Positions 7,263 to 13,837 of a stretch of DNA of 16,062 bases are shown here, one piece after another. The notes beneath the pieces were generated by a model that was given only the letters and a program-made list of their open reading frames with translations, had not been told where the DNA came from and made no database searches. The position numbers and the translations under genes were made by a program. The stretch comes from Caryophanales bacterium UBA3668 (lineage in GTDB: Bacteria > Bacillota_I > Bacilli_A > RFN20 > CAG-826), in NCBI GenBank assembly GCA_002373085.1, contig DFJP01000030.1, positions 1 through 16,062 of the forward strand, in the 5' to 3' direction. The stretch's first letter is position 1, and each line of letters starts with the position of its first letter.

Positions 7263-7290
7263 GGTGGCAATGACTTGCCACCTTTTATTT
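7263..7290 (+). terminator. Intrinsic terminator after the XRE/small ORF transcript
   Basis: GGTGGCAA (7263-7270), loop TGAC and TTGCCACC (7275-7282) form a perfect 8-bp stem followed by TTTTATTT. It closes the plus-strand XRE transcription unit. Confidence 0.88.
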
Positions 7291-7292
7291 AA

Positions 7293-7314
7293 TAAAAAAA
7301 CTCCCTAAGGAGTT
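7293..7314 (-). terminator. Intrinsic terminator ending the minus-strand non-coding region
   Basis: On the minus strand AACTCC (7309-7314), loop TTAG and GGAGTT (7299-7304) are followed by a run of seven T's. It lies about 310 bases beyond the stop of the BglII-like nuclease, so the transcript ending here contains a long non-coding segment. Confidence 0.75.
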
Positions 7315-7315
7315 A

Positions 7316-7538
7316 GTCTATAAGCAAACACAGGTCCCAACCAGAAAGTCATTGCTTTAGGAGTGCTTATATTTGTGTATTCAACTATACGTCTATAGTT
7401 TGGGAGATACACTATCGTAATTCGACGCCCATCCTGATGGGCTATTGCATGTCCGCTAGACGAATTACCTTGTGTGTGAACTTTTGAATACAGGAGTCAC
7501 ACTTAATCAAAGAGGGGTCATCCTCAATTGAACTAGTT
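7316..7538 (-). ncRNA. Candidate structured non-coding RNA (or structured 3' UTR)
   Basis: About 220 bases without a credible gene but with a series of good helices: TATAAGCA/TGCTTATA (7319-7326, 7365-7372); GTGTAT/ATACAC (7375-7380, 7407-7412) enclosing the perfect hairpin AACTATA-CGTC-TATAGTT (7383-7400); GTAATTCG/CGAATTAC (7417-7424, 7461-7468) enclosing GCCCAT-CCTG-ATGGGC (7427-7442); GTGTGA/TCACAC (7474-7479, 7497-7502); and GAGG/CCTC (7512-7515, 7522-7525). A terminator at 7293-7314 fits minus-strand transcription, either as a separate RNA or as the tail of the nuclease mRNA. The plus strand could form the same helices but has no terminator. I cannot name an Rfam family. Confidence 0.55.
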
Positions 7539-7616
7539 TGGCTGTCTTGTTCAATATTGATACAAATGAACGCTTCTATATAGAAAGTGAACGGCTTTGT
7601 ATTAAAACTGAACAGG
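7539..7616. repeat. Attachment-like array A: 17-bp core, 21-bp periodic repeats, central palindrome, inverted half-core
   Basis: 7539-7565 matches 12146-12172 at 25 of 27 bases. Within it is the core GTTCAATATTGATACAA (7549-7565). TGAAC follows at 7567, 7588 and 7609, exactly 21 bases apart, and each copy is preceded by AA plus one variable base. Between the first two is the 12-bp palindrome TTCTATATAGAA (7574-7585). The segment TTGTATTAAAACTGAAC (7597-7613) is an inverted copy of the core with 14 of 17 matches. The array ends 10 bases before the stop of the BglII-like nuclease gene. A recombinase-binding or attachment role is inference. Confidence 0.7.
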
Positions 7617-7625
7617 CAAAATAAA

Positions 7626-8273
7626 CTATCTTATTTCTCCGGTTTCAAGCATTTGGCAACGACCAACTTTTCTATTATGCTCGTTGACTTGTTGAATTAT
7701 CTTAAAAGATTCTGGAGGCAACAATCCAATAACAAGAATTGGAGTTGTTAAAATGTTGTTTAATGGTTTCAAATATTCAACGTATTTTTCATAGGATCCG
7801 ACAGCACCATCAAAACCACCAGCTTTTTTCATTTCATCTGTAGCGGTAATTAAAATACCTGCTTTAGTTTGAATAGCTTTTTCAACATGATTAAGTTCAC
7901 TAGAAAGAACAGGTTTAATTAAGTTCCAAGAAACATTGCCACCATGATTGAAAGCGACTTCAATAGCAATATCGCCCTTGGCGAAATCTAATCTCCAGGT
8001 GCCGTCTGTCCCATCATATGCCTTATCGGCAAAAATAGGACTTTCGGAGTTCCAGTGTTTGGCTTCAAGACGAGTTTTGATTAGAGAGTTGATTGCTTTC
8101 GAAAGACTTTTTGTCTCTGGTTGTCTAGATAAAATATCGTTGTGTTCTTGAATCAAATCTTCATCAGAAATGTTATCCAACACATCCTTAACTTGTTCCC
8201 ATAAAAATCTCATATTTTCGTCTAACTGAAACAAAATGTCAGCATAGCGATGAGAAGTCTTAACATACTTCAT
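7626..8273 (-). CDS. BglII/BstYI-like type II restriction endonuclease (probable)
   Basis: The product is 215 residues, the usual size of a compact type II restriction enzyme. The central segment has the shape of a PD-(D/E)xK active site with a changed last position: D96 in WRLDFAKG, then E105 and A107 in IAIEVAF, followed by a conserved-looking stretch SWNLIKPVLSSELNHVEKAI (115-134) and a beta strand ILITAT. Enzymes of the BglII group also replace the usual lysine. The helical N terminus (1-75) may carry dimer contacts. ATG 8273 has GAGGA at 7-base spacing; TTG two codons upstream is the only competitor. It is divergent from the second C5 methyltransferase, which is its likely protective partner. 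The family call is from motif recall, so another PD-(D/E)xK family remains possible; the target site is unknown. Confidence 0.72.
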   Translation of the reverse strand: MKYVKTSHRYADILFQLDENMRFLWEQVKDVLDNISDEDLIQEHNDILSRQPETKSLSKAINSLIKTRLEAKHWNSESPIFADKAYDGTDGTWRLDFAKGDIAIEVAFNHGGNVSWNLIKPVLSSELNHVEKAIQTKAGILITATDEMKKAGGFDGAVGSYEKYVEYLKPLNNILTTPILVIGLLPPESFKIIQQVNEHNRKVGRCQMLETGEIR

Positions 8274-8288
8274 ACTCAAATCCTCGAT

Positions 8289-8310
8289 CTTTTTGAATTA
8301 TATCAAAAAG
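8289..8310 (-). promoter_or_regulatory. Nuclease promoter with extended -10 inside an inverted repeat
   Basis: On the minus strand TGATATAAT (8297-8305) is a perfect extended -10, with its start near 8290 and GAGGA before ATG 8273. It is embedded in the inverted repeat CTTTTTGA (8289-8296), six-base centre, TCAAAAAG (8303-8310). A protein bound here would cover the -10, so this is a candidate operator for holding the nuclease down. Confidence 0.6.
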
Positions 8311-8391
8311 CGAAAAGAAAATATACACAACTCGTGTACAACATATTTAATAAATTATCTAAAGAATTTATTTGATCTTTACATTTTTTTC

Positions 8392-8420
8392 TTGATCGTA
8401 TATCATCTTTAGTGTAGAAT
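8392..8420 (+). promoter_or_regulatory. Methyltransferase 2 promoter predicting a leaderless mRNA
   Basis: TTGATC (8392-8397) and TAGAAT (8415-8420) are separated by exactly 17 bases. The predicted start falls at 8427-8428, the A of the ATG. The bases before the ATG (TAGAATCTAAAAT) contain no ribosome binding site, which agrees with a leaderless transcript. Confidence 0.6.
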
Positions 8421-8427
8421 CTAAAAT

Positions 8428-9684
8428 ATGAAAAAGACAGTTATCGAATTATTTGCTGGAGTCGGTGGATTCCGTGTTGGATTAAACAACATCACTAAAA
8501 TTAACAAAAACGGAAGAGCCATTGAAAAGGGTCCATGGACTTTTGTGTGGGCTAATCAATGGGAACCATCAACTAAAACCCAGCACGCATTTAACTGTTA
8601 TAACACAAGATTCCCATCAGCTGTTGAAAATTCTAACGTTGATATATCAAAGGTGGATAAGAAAACAATTCCAGACCACTCTTTATTAACTGGTGGTTTC
8701 CCTTGCCAAGATTATTCTGTCGCCCACTCTCTTAAGGGTGAAAAAGGAATCGAAGGTAAAAAAGGCGTTTTATGGTGGGATATCAACAGCATTCTCAAAG
8801 AGAAAAGACCACCATTTGTACTTTTAGAAAACGTTGATAGATTGCTTAAATCACCAGCAAGACAAAGAGGACAAGCTTTTGGTATTATTCTTCGTTGCTT
8901 TGCTGATTTAGGATATGGTGTTCAATGGAAAGTAATTAATGCAGCTGATTACGGACATCCTCAAAAGAGAAGAAGAATCTTTATTTTCGCTTTCCATAAC
9001 TCTACCAAATATTACAAAACATTCTCTGACAATACTGATTTCACGCAAGAAGATGTTCAGGAAGCTATGATTTTTGACGCCTTCCCATCTGATTTGGTTT
9101 ATTCAAAACAAGATAAGACTGTAAATATTTCATCTAAGAATTACAAAACCGTTGCAGATATTTCAGAAAAATTCAAATTCGATTTTGAAAACTCTGGATA
9201 CATGCTTGATTACAAAGTAATCACTGCAAAACTAATCGCAAATTACAATGGCAAAGTAAAGACACTTGGCCAATGTTTAGACTGCAATAACGTTCCTGAA
9301 TACTGCTACAGAACAAATGTTAAAAAGTTTGAATATTTGAAGGGCTCTAAGAAAATTGAAAGAGTTGCCGCTACTGGTCATAAATATATGTACTCAGAAG
9401 GCCCAGTTCCATTCCCTGACAAATTAGATACACCTGCTCGTACTATGCTTACAAGCGAGGGTACAGTTAATCGTTCATCACACTTAATTCTTGATCCAGT
9501 TTCTAATAAATATCGAATCCTCACTCCTGTTGAATGTGAGAGATTAGATGAGTTCCCAGACAATTGGACAAATACTGGTATGCCAGAAAAAAGACGCTAC
9601 TTTATGATGGGTAACGCCTTAGTATGTGGAATTATCAAAACTATTGGTGAACAAATTAGTTCAATAATTGACAAAGAGGATTAA
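8428..9684 (+). CDS. DNA (cytosine-5) methyltransferase of R-M locus 2
   Basis: The product is 418 residues. Motif I is ELFAGVGGF (7-15), the catalytic loop is GGFPCQDYSV (89-98) with C93, motif VI is ENVDRLL (134-140) and motif VIII is QKRRRIFIF (179-187). The target-recognition region runs from about 190 to 330. Motifs IX and X are in the last 70 residues (RILTPVECERLDEFPDNW, then GNAL). Part of the recognition region carries CLDCNN and nearby cysteines, but I do not see a full zinc site. It differs in length and sequence from the first methyltransferase, so the two probably protect different sites. It is divergent from the BglII-like nuclease and convergent with the DUF3883-type nuclease, with only 8 bases between the stops. 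Confidence 0.92.
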   Translation: MKKTVIELFAGVGGFRVGLNNITKINKNGRAIEKGPWTFVWANQWEPSTKTQHAFNCYNTRFPSAVENSNVDISKVDKKTIPDHSLLTGGFPCQDYSVAHSLKGEKGIEGKKGVLWWDINSILKEKRPPFVLLENVDRLLKSPARQRGQAFGIILRCFADLGYGVQWKVINAADYGHPQKRRRIFIFAFHNSTKYYKTFSDNTDFTQEDVQEAMIFDAFPSDLVYSKQDKTVNISSKNYKTVADISEKFKFDFENSGYMLDYKVITAKLIANYNGKVKTLGQCLDCNNVPEYCYRTNVKKFEYLKGSKKIERVAATGHKYMYSEGPVPFPDKLDTPARTMLTSEGTVNRSSHLILDPVSNKYRILTPVECERLDEFPDNWTNTGMPEKRRYFMMGNALVCGIIKTIGEQISSIIDKED

Positions 9685-9694
9685 TCCTCTTTTT
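9673..9694. terminator. Bidirectional terminator overlapping two convergent stop codons
   Basis: AAAGAGGATTAATCCTCTTT (9673-9692) is a perfect 20-bp palindrome followed by TT and a T-rich stretch on the plus strand. It includes the last three codons and stop of methyltransferase 2 and abuts the stop of the minus-strand nuclease (9693-9695). Termination should be stronger on the plus strand. Confidence 0.75.
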
Positions 9695-11240
9695 ATTTAA
9701 CTTCTTTGGATTCGATATCTAAACTAACTTTATATAAAACTGGCTCTGGTTCAACGTTCTTGAAATTATCTCTAGTGATTCTGAACAGTTTAACATTATT
9801 TGTTTTTATTCCGCAAAGATAGTAAATCACATGATATGGGTCTTTTAAGAATTCTTGATATTCGTTATCTGTTAAATAGAAATCCATTAGATTGATAGAA
9901 GCTTTTGATGTTGTTTTAACTTCGATATGTAATGGCTTATCGTCTGATTCAAAAGACTCTACGTCATAGCCAGCATGTGGGTTTTTGGTAGAAATGATTT
10001 CGACATCTTTCCATTTTTTGCATTTTAGATGTTTTAGTCTTTCTTTCTCGTATTTCTCCACCATCTTTTCCCCGGATAACCCTACCGCCACTTTAGCCTC
10101 ATAAGCTTTTCGATAGTCTGGCTCGTGGTTGCTAACTGATTTTTTCTTTTGATGTTTACCAACAATAGAAAAAACCATCAAAGTGATTGTCTTTTCTGTT
10201 GTATTGTCCTTAGCTGTAACAGTCCTAAAATACTTAAACAAGAAGCACGAATAGACATAATTACTCCAAGGTTTCATTCTTTCGTCGCTGTTTTTGAAAT
10301 CTAAGAGCAATTGTTTTTCTTCTTCCAAAGGAAGTTTGACAGAGAATGGAATATTTAATTTAGATAAGATGGAATCAATATCATCTTTATCGTAGATGTT
10401 TAAATACTGTTCAGGATAATAGGTAACGAGTATTTTTGACTTAAACATCGGAGATATGCTGTTCTCTTGTATTTTTTTAAAGTCTTTTTCAGCACCTAGT
10501 TTAATTAAACTAGCTATCTCTTTTTTGATTTCGGTAAAAGCTTCGTCCTCTGTTCTATCTTTTATATATCCTTTGGCGAATACATATTTATGATTAGCTT
10601 TTTCCCAATAAACACCAAATTTCAACGATGTTGCTCCAAGAATAGAGCCTAATGGTTTTAGCCTTGTTTCTAAGAAATAACAGAAAGTCTTGTCCCAATT
10701 CTTATTCTCACCTTTAGTTCCTATGGCGTAATCCGACAATTTCATTTCCATAATTTTGTCTTTCGGGAACAAAGTAAGGAATTGCTGACGGATTTTTTCC
10801 ATCTCATTTTCATGCTTAATAGCATCATCTAAATGATTATCTATAAAGTCACTAAGATAAACATCGAATTGGTCATTGGTTCCTCTCTTTTCGAGAACAG
10901 ATATTAAATATTCTCTTGCCTCATCAACTATCGGTTTCAGTTCGCTAACAGGAATATCTTTATAAAGCTTATATGATTTTTCGAAATGAGGTCCTTGTTG
11001 TCTCAAAGTTCTTTGATACCACCCTTTTCGTCCATTTTCAAAGAAAGCATCGAATGTATCTTTTTGGTTCGTATATCCCTTGTACTTTCTGCCAAATACA
11101 TCAGATAAAAGATGTAAATCAGAAGGATAATTTTTATATTCTGGGTAATCATCCTTATTCATCTTTGCATAATAAATGCAAATTAAGTCAGAAATCTCAT
11201 ATTGAGACATCTCTTGTGGTTTTTTAAACTTTGGACTCAT
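9693..11240 (-). CDS. DUF3883/NOV_C-type PD-(D/E)xK nuclease, probable restriction or defence enzyme
   Basis: The product is 515 residues. The C-terminal 135 residues match the DUF3883 (protein NO VEIN C-terminal) nuclease fold: GLSGEKMVEKYE (387-398), then D426 in HAGYDVESF, and HIEVKTT (438-444) giving the catalytic D426, E440 and K442, followed by FYLTDNEYQEF. The N-terminal 110 residues (YYAKM...YQRTLRQ) and the middle (about 175-345) resemble no family I can name precisely, but similar regions precede this nuclease in R-M-linked and modification-dependent systems, where they read the target. The gene has its own promoter region and converges on methyltransferase 2. It could be a second nuclease for the same methylated site, a modification-dependent enzyme, or an independent defence gene. 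ATG 11240 has AGAGG at 8 bases. Confidence 0.75.
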   Translation of the reverse strand: MSPKFKKPQEMSQYEISDLICIYYAKMNKDDYPEYKNYPSDLHLLSDVFGRKYKGYTNQKDTFDAFFENGRKGWYQRTLRQQGPHFEKSYKLYKDIPVSELKPIVDEAREYLISVLEKRGTNDQFDVYLSDFIDNHLDDAIKHENEMEKIRQQFLTLFPKDKIMEMKLSDYAIGTKGENKNWDKTFCYFLETRLKPLGSILGATSLKFGVYWEKANHKYVFAKGYIKDRTEDEAFTEIKKEIASLIKLGAEKDFKKIQENSISPMFKSKILVTYYPEQYLNIYDKDDIDSILSKLNIPFSVKLPLEEEKQLLLDFKNSDERMKPWSNYVYSCFLFKYFRTVTAKDNTTEKTITLMVFSIVGKHQKKKSVSNHEPDYRKAYEAKVAVGLSGEKMVEKYEKERLKHLKCKKWKDVEIISTKNPHAGYDVESFESDDKPLHIEVKTTSKASINLMDFYLTDNEYQEFLKDPYHVIYYLCGIKTNNVKLFRITRDNFKNVEPEPVLYKVSLDIESKEVK

Positions 11241-11251
11241 ATTTCAAACCT

Positions 11252-11272
11252 CTGTTAATAATTATATAACAG
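11252..11272 (-). promoter_or_regulatory. Promoter/operator of the DUF3883-type nuclease gene
   Basis: A minus-strand TATAAT (11261-11266) lies inside the inverted repeat CTGTTA (11252-11257) and TAACAG (11267-11272). A second inverted repeat, GGATTT (11272-11277) and AAATCC (11287-11292), lies immediately upstream. Start codon 11240 is about 20 bases from the -10. Confidence 0.5.
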
Positions 11273-11300
11273 GATTTGGGACTATTAAATCCAAATTAGG

Positions 11301-11675
11301 CTAATGAATTCTGCTATATCTATGCTTGTTTGCACATGCTCTTGAACAGAATCTAGACTTAACGAAAGAGTATTGCTTATACTCGCAACCGCAATGTTCG
11401 CAAACACGTATTACATGACGTCTTTTCTTAGTGTTTCTGTAATCCTCATATTTACATTCAGAGCAGCAATACATTGGTGTTCTTCCACCATTGTTTCTCA
11501 TTGGAATCTCTTTTCCGCAATTTAAGCAATTAACGAAACGAACAATGTCTTCGCTTTTCCTTAAGAAGTTTGAGATTGCTCCTAAAGACATACCTGTCTC
11601 TATAGAGATAGCTCTAATAGATTTGTGTTCCTCTCTACTCATTGAGAGAATTTTGTTTTTAGTTTCTGTGGTCAT
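11301..11675 (-). CDS. HTH plus twin zinc-finger protein, copy 1 (probable DNA-binding regulator)
   Basis: The product is 124 residues. Residues about 1-45 form a small helix-turn-helix (KSIRAISIETGMSLGAISNF). Two CxxC-type zinc-binding units follow: C50-C53 with C70/C71 and C74, and C92-C95 with C110 and C114 in RFCSRACANKHRY. Its C-terminal half is nearly identical to the copy at 15372-15746, and the DNA there is clearly related. ATG 11675 is preceded by AGGTGGT; a longer frame to 11717 has no support. It lies downstream of the SHOCT-like gene and 60 bases upstream of the DUF3883-type nuclease gene. I know no named family for the whole protein; regulation or recombination-directionality roles are guesses. 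Confidence 0.78.
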   Translation of the reverse strand: MTTETKNKILSMSREEHKSIRAISIETGMSLGAISNFLRKSEDIVRFVNCLNCGKEIPMRNNGGRTPMYCCSECKYEDYRNTKKRRHVIRVCEHCGCEYKQYSFVKSRFCSRACANKHRYSRIH

Positions 11676-11692
11676 ATTCACCACCTCCCAAT

Positions 11693-11726
11693 GGTTAATG
11701 GCGAAATGCATGACCAAGTGTGCAAA
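11693..11726 (-). promoter_or_regulatory. Conserved bipartite box upstream of HTH/zinc-finger copy 1
   Basis: GGTTAATGGCG (11693-11703), 12 bases, then AAGTGTGCAAA (11716-11726). The same two words with the same 12-base gap occur upstream of copy 2. The spacers differ, as expected for a protein-binding site or a conserved promoter. Read on the minus strand, TTGCAC could be a -35, but no matching -10 is conserved. Confidence 0.6.
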
Positions 11727-11728
11727 TT

Positions 11729-11938
11729 TTAGTCTATTTCAAATCCGCTACCACATCTTTTTAACAAAAAATGCATACGTATAACACTCTTTCTACTAAT
11801 TCGATATTTATTAGCGATAGCAGCTTCGACAAGTTCATAATCAGCAGCGGATAGCGACCCTTCTTCATAAAATTTTCTGAACAAAGTCATAGCAGTAACA
11901 TAGTGATGAACTCGTTCACGATAGCTTTGTAAATCCAT
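11729..11938 (-). CDS. SHOCT-like small protein, copy 1
   Basis: The product is 69 residues from ATG 11938, which has AGGAGG at 7-base spacing. Shared with the copy at 15215-15385 are YRxRVHxY, then EGSL, a helix and KYxISxxSV. The end is basic and about a dozen residues longer than copy 2. It is likely a helical adapter or DNA-binding helper of the adjacent HTH/zinc-finger protein. Here it comes before that gene, with a 53-base gap that carries the conserved box; in copy 2 the order is reversed and the genes overlap. The function is unknown. Confidence 0.65.
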   Translation of the reverse strand: MDLQSYRERVHHYVTAMTLFRKFYEEGSLSAADYELVEAAIANKYRISRKSVIRMHFLLKRCGSGFEID

Positions 11939-12028
11939 ATAAATGCCTCCTATTATGTCCACTAATCGCTCTAAAAGAAAAAAGATGCAAATTATCAAAG
12001 ATAAAATGCATAAAAATAAGGCGGCATT

Positions 12029-12048
12029 TTTGTATTAAAACCGTACAG
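12029..12048. repeat. Inverted half-core in the head region of the R-M module
   Basis: TTTGTATTAAAACCGTACAG matches 7595-7614 (in array A) at 18 of 20 bases and is a reverse-oriented relative of the 17-bp core. The rest of 11939-12100 is AT-rich, with no gene and no other repeat that I trust. Confidence 0.5.
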
Positions 12049-12101
12049 TTTTTGCTCTATATTAATTGATAAAATTTATAAAAAGTTCCGATTTAATCGA
12101 T

Positions 12102-12130
12102 AAAAAAAGCCGATACTGTTCAGTATCAGC
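12102..12130 (-). terminator. Intrinsic terminator of the recombinase operon
   Basis: On the minus strand GCTGATACT (12122-12130), loop GAAC and AGTATCGGC (12109-12117) pair along 9 positions with one G-T, followed by seven T's. It lies about 110 bases past the second recombinase stop, so array B is inside the transcript. Confidence 0.85.
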
Positions 12131-12145
12131 AGTTTAGAGCAATAA

Positions 12146-12230
12146 TGGCTCTCTTGTTCAATTTTGATACAAGTTAATTTTTTTATATCAAAGTTAATTT
12201 TCGAGAGGTCAAATTTAATTTTTTTGACTT
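12146..12230. repeat. Attachment-like array B: 17-bp core and 20-bp periodic repeats
   Basis: 12146-12172 matches array A at 25 of 27 bases and contains the core GTTCAATTTTGATACAA (12156-12172). Three units follow at 12171, 12191 and 12211: AAGTTAATTTT, AAGTTAATTTT and AAATTTAATTT, spaced exactly 20 bases. The layout repeats array A in a more AT-rich form. It ends 8 bases before the stop codon of the second recombinase (12239-12241). Confidence 0.7.
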
Positions 12231-12238
12231 TAATAACT

Positions 12239-13837
12239 TTATCCGATTTCCACGGAATTTTCAACACCAGTGTAATAAATGAACTTCATGTGATTGTCAT
12301 TGGTGACCACCACTTTTTTGACCAGCATGTTCCAAAGCCTTCTATTGAATTCAGTGATTGGGCCATCTTGCTCTGTGAAAATAGCCATTGCTAGTTCGAT
12401 TCTTTTAATAGCACTTAGGCGTTCTTTTTTATCCTTATCAATTTCTTTTAATCTAGCAAGGATGCCATTGTGCTTATCTTCTAAAGCTTGGTAGTTTCTT
12501 CTATATTCACCTTGGTCCAACGTTGTCGTGGCGTTTTCTTGAATCATGCCTTTAGCTACTTCTATTAGGCTTTTTGATTCGATGTTCAATTTAGCTTCTT
12601 CCTCATCAAGCTTTGTAGTGTCTTTAAGGACTTCTATTGCTAATAAGCAATCATCAATAACCGTTGCAATATCTAGGCTATTAAACGATTTAATGAAAGC
12701 TGCCTTAATTTGCTCCTCTGTTAAATGAGGGGTTCCACACTTTTTACTGTTATGGAATTTCTCGTTGCATTGATAGATAACGCGGCGGTATTTATCGTTA
12801 CTGTGCCATACTTTAGAGCCATAAAAGTGGCCACAGTCACCACACACGATTTTGGATGAAAAGATTGAAGCGGCTGAATACTTCTCACCGATGTTAGATC
12901 TTCTTTCTAATTCGAATTGAGCCATTTCCCATTCATCAACAGGGATAATAGCTTCATGTGAATTCTTGACGTGGTATTGAGGTAGTTCGCCGTTGTTTTT
13001 TCTTGTTTCATGGGTCAAGAAGTCCGTTGTATAGGTTTTTTGTAAAATGGCTTCACCTTTATACTTTTCATTCTTTAGAATGCTCATTACAGAAGAGCTG
13101 TTCCATTTTGCGGGTTGTCCATCCATAGTTTTCTTGTTTGTAGGTGTTCTTAATCCACGCTCGTTTAATTTATCGGCTATTTGTCTAACTGAGTAGCCAT
13201 CTAAGAAAAGGGTATAAATTAGCTTTATGATTTTGGCTTCTGATTCCACTATCTTTGGTCTTCCGTCTTCGCCCTTTTCATATCCGAGGAAGGTCTTATA
13301 TCCGATTGAGAACTTGCCATCTTGAAATCCTTTTCTAACACCCCAAGTGACGTTTTCGGAAATGGACCTCGATTCTTCCTGAGCTAAAGAGGACATAATG
13401 GTTATCAGGAGCTCGCCTTTAGAATCAAATGTATAAATATTCTCTTTTTCAAAGAAAACCTCTACATTATGTGCTTTAAGCTCTCTAATCGTTGTTAGTG
13501 AGTCGACTGTGTTTCTAGCGAATCTAGATACCGACTTAGTAACGATTAGGTCTATCTTTCCGCTAATGGCATCCTTAATCATTTGTTTAAAGCCTTCTCT
13601 GTGCTTGGTGTTGGTGCCGCTAATACCTTCATCGGTATAGACATCAACCATTTCCCAGTCAGGATTATTTAAGATGAACTTTGTGTAATAGTCCTTTTGT
13701 GCTTCAAAACTTGTAAATTGTTCATCGCTATCAGTACTTACTCTCGCGTACGCAGCTACACGCCTTTTCTTTAAACTAGTTAATGGCGTTAGCGTAACCG
13801 GATTAACTGTAGCGTTTATTTTTGTCACCTTAACCAT
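12239..13837 (-). CDS. Large serine recombinase 2
   Basis: The product is 532 residues and catalyses strand exchange through a serine-DNA intermediate. The resolvase-type catalytic domain (about 24-165) has YARVS with nucleophile S34, then DEGISGT (69-75) and SVSRFARNT (102-110). A recombinase domain (about 175-300) follows (FLDGYSVRQIADKLNERGLR, GEAILQKTYTTDF), then a zinc ribbon with C332, C335, C357 and C367, and a long helical, probably coiled-coil segment (about 395-485). Its ATG directly abuts the stop of recombinase 1 (TAGATG) and its AGGAGG lies in the end of that gene, so the two are translationally coupled. They may act as a pair or control integration and excision separately. Confidence 0.93.
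   Translation of the reverse strand: MVKVTKINATVNPVTLTPLTSLKKRRVAAYARVSTDSDEQFTSFEAQKDYYTKFILNNPDWEMVDVYTDEGISGTNTKHREGFKQMIKDAISGKIDLIVTKSVSRFARNTVDSLTTIRELKAHNVEVFFEKENIYTFDSKGELLITIMSSLAQEESRSISENVTWGVRKGFQDGKFSIGYKTFLGYEKGEDGRPKIVESEAKIIKLIYTLFLDGYSVRQIADKLNERGLRTPTNKKTMDGQPAKWNSSSVMSILKNEKYKGEAILQKTYTTDFLTHETRKNNGELPQYHVKNSHEAIIPVDEWEMAQFELERRSNIGEKYSAASIFSSKIVCGDCGHFYGSKVWHSNDKYRRVIYQCNEKFHNSKKCGTPHLTEEQIKAAFIKSFNSLDIATVIDDCLLAIEVLKDTTKLDEEEAKLNIESKSLIEVAKGMIQENATTTLDQGEYRRNYQALEDKHNGILARLKEIDKDKKERLSAIKRIELAMAIFTEQDGPITEFNRRLWNMLVKKVVVTNDNHMKFIYYTGVENSVEIG

Noticed and set aside
7093..7281. Minus-strand 62-residue ORF over the small plus-strand ORF
   Set aside because: It begins in a terminator hairpin and has no ribosome binding site.
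7316..7538. Reverse transcriptase-linked or TnpB-linked guide RNA
   Set aside because: No reverse transcriptase, TnpB or IscB gene lies in the window, so the RNA is left unassigned.
7539..7616. CRISPR array
   Set aside because: The 20-21 bp periodic units are contiguous, only three long and diverged, with no separate constant repeat and unique spacer, and no cas gene is present.
12076..12267. 63-residue minus-strand ORF with K/I/F/D-rich repeats
   Set aside because: It runs out of frame from the end of recombinase 2 through array B and the terminator; its repeat-like protein is a by-product of the 20-bp DNA repeats.
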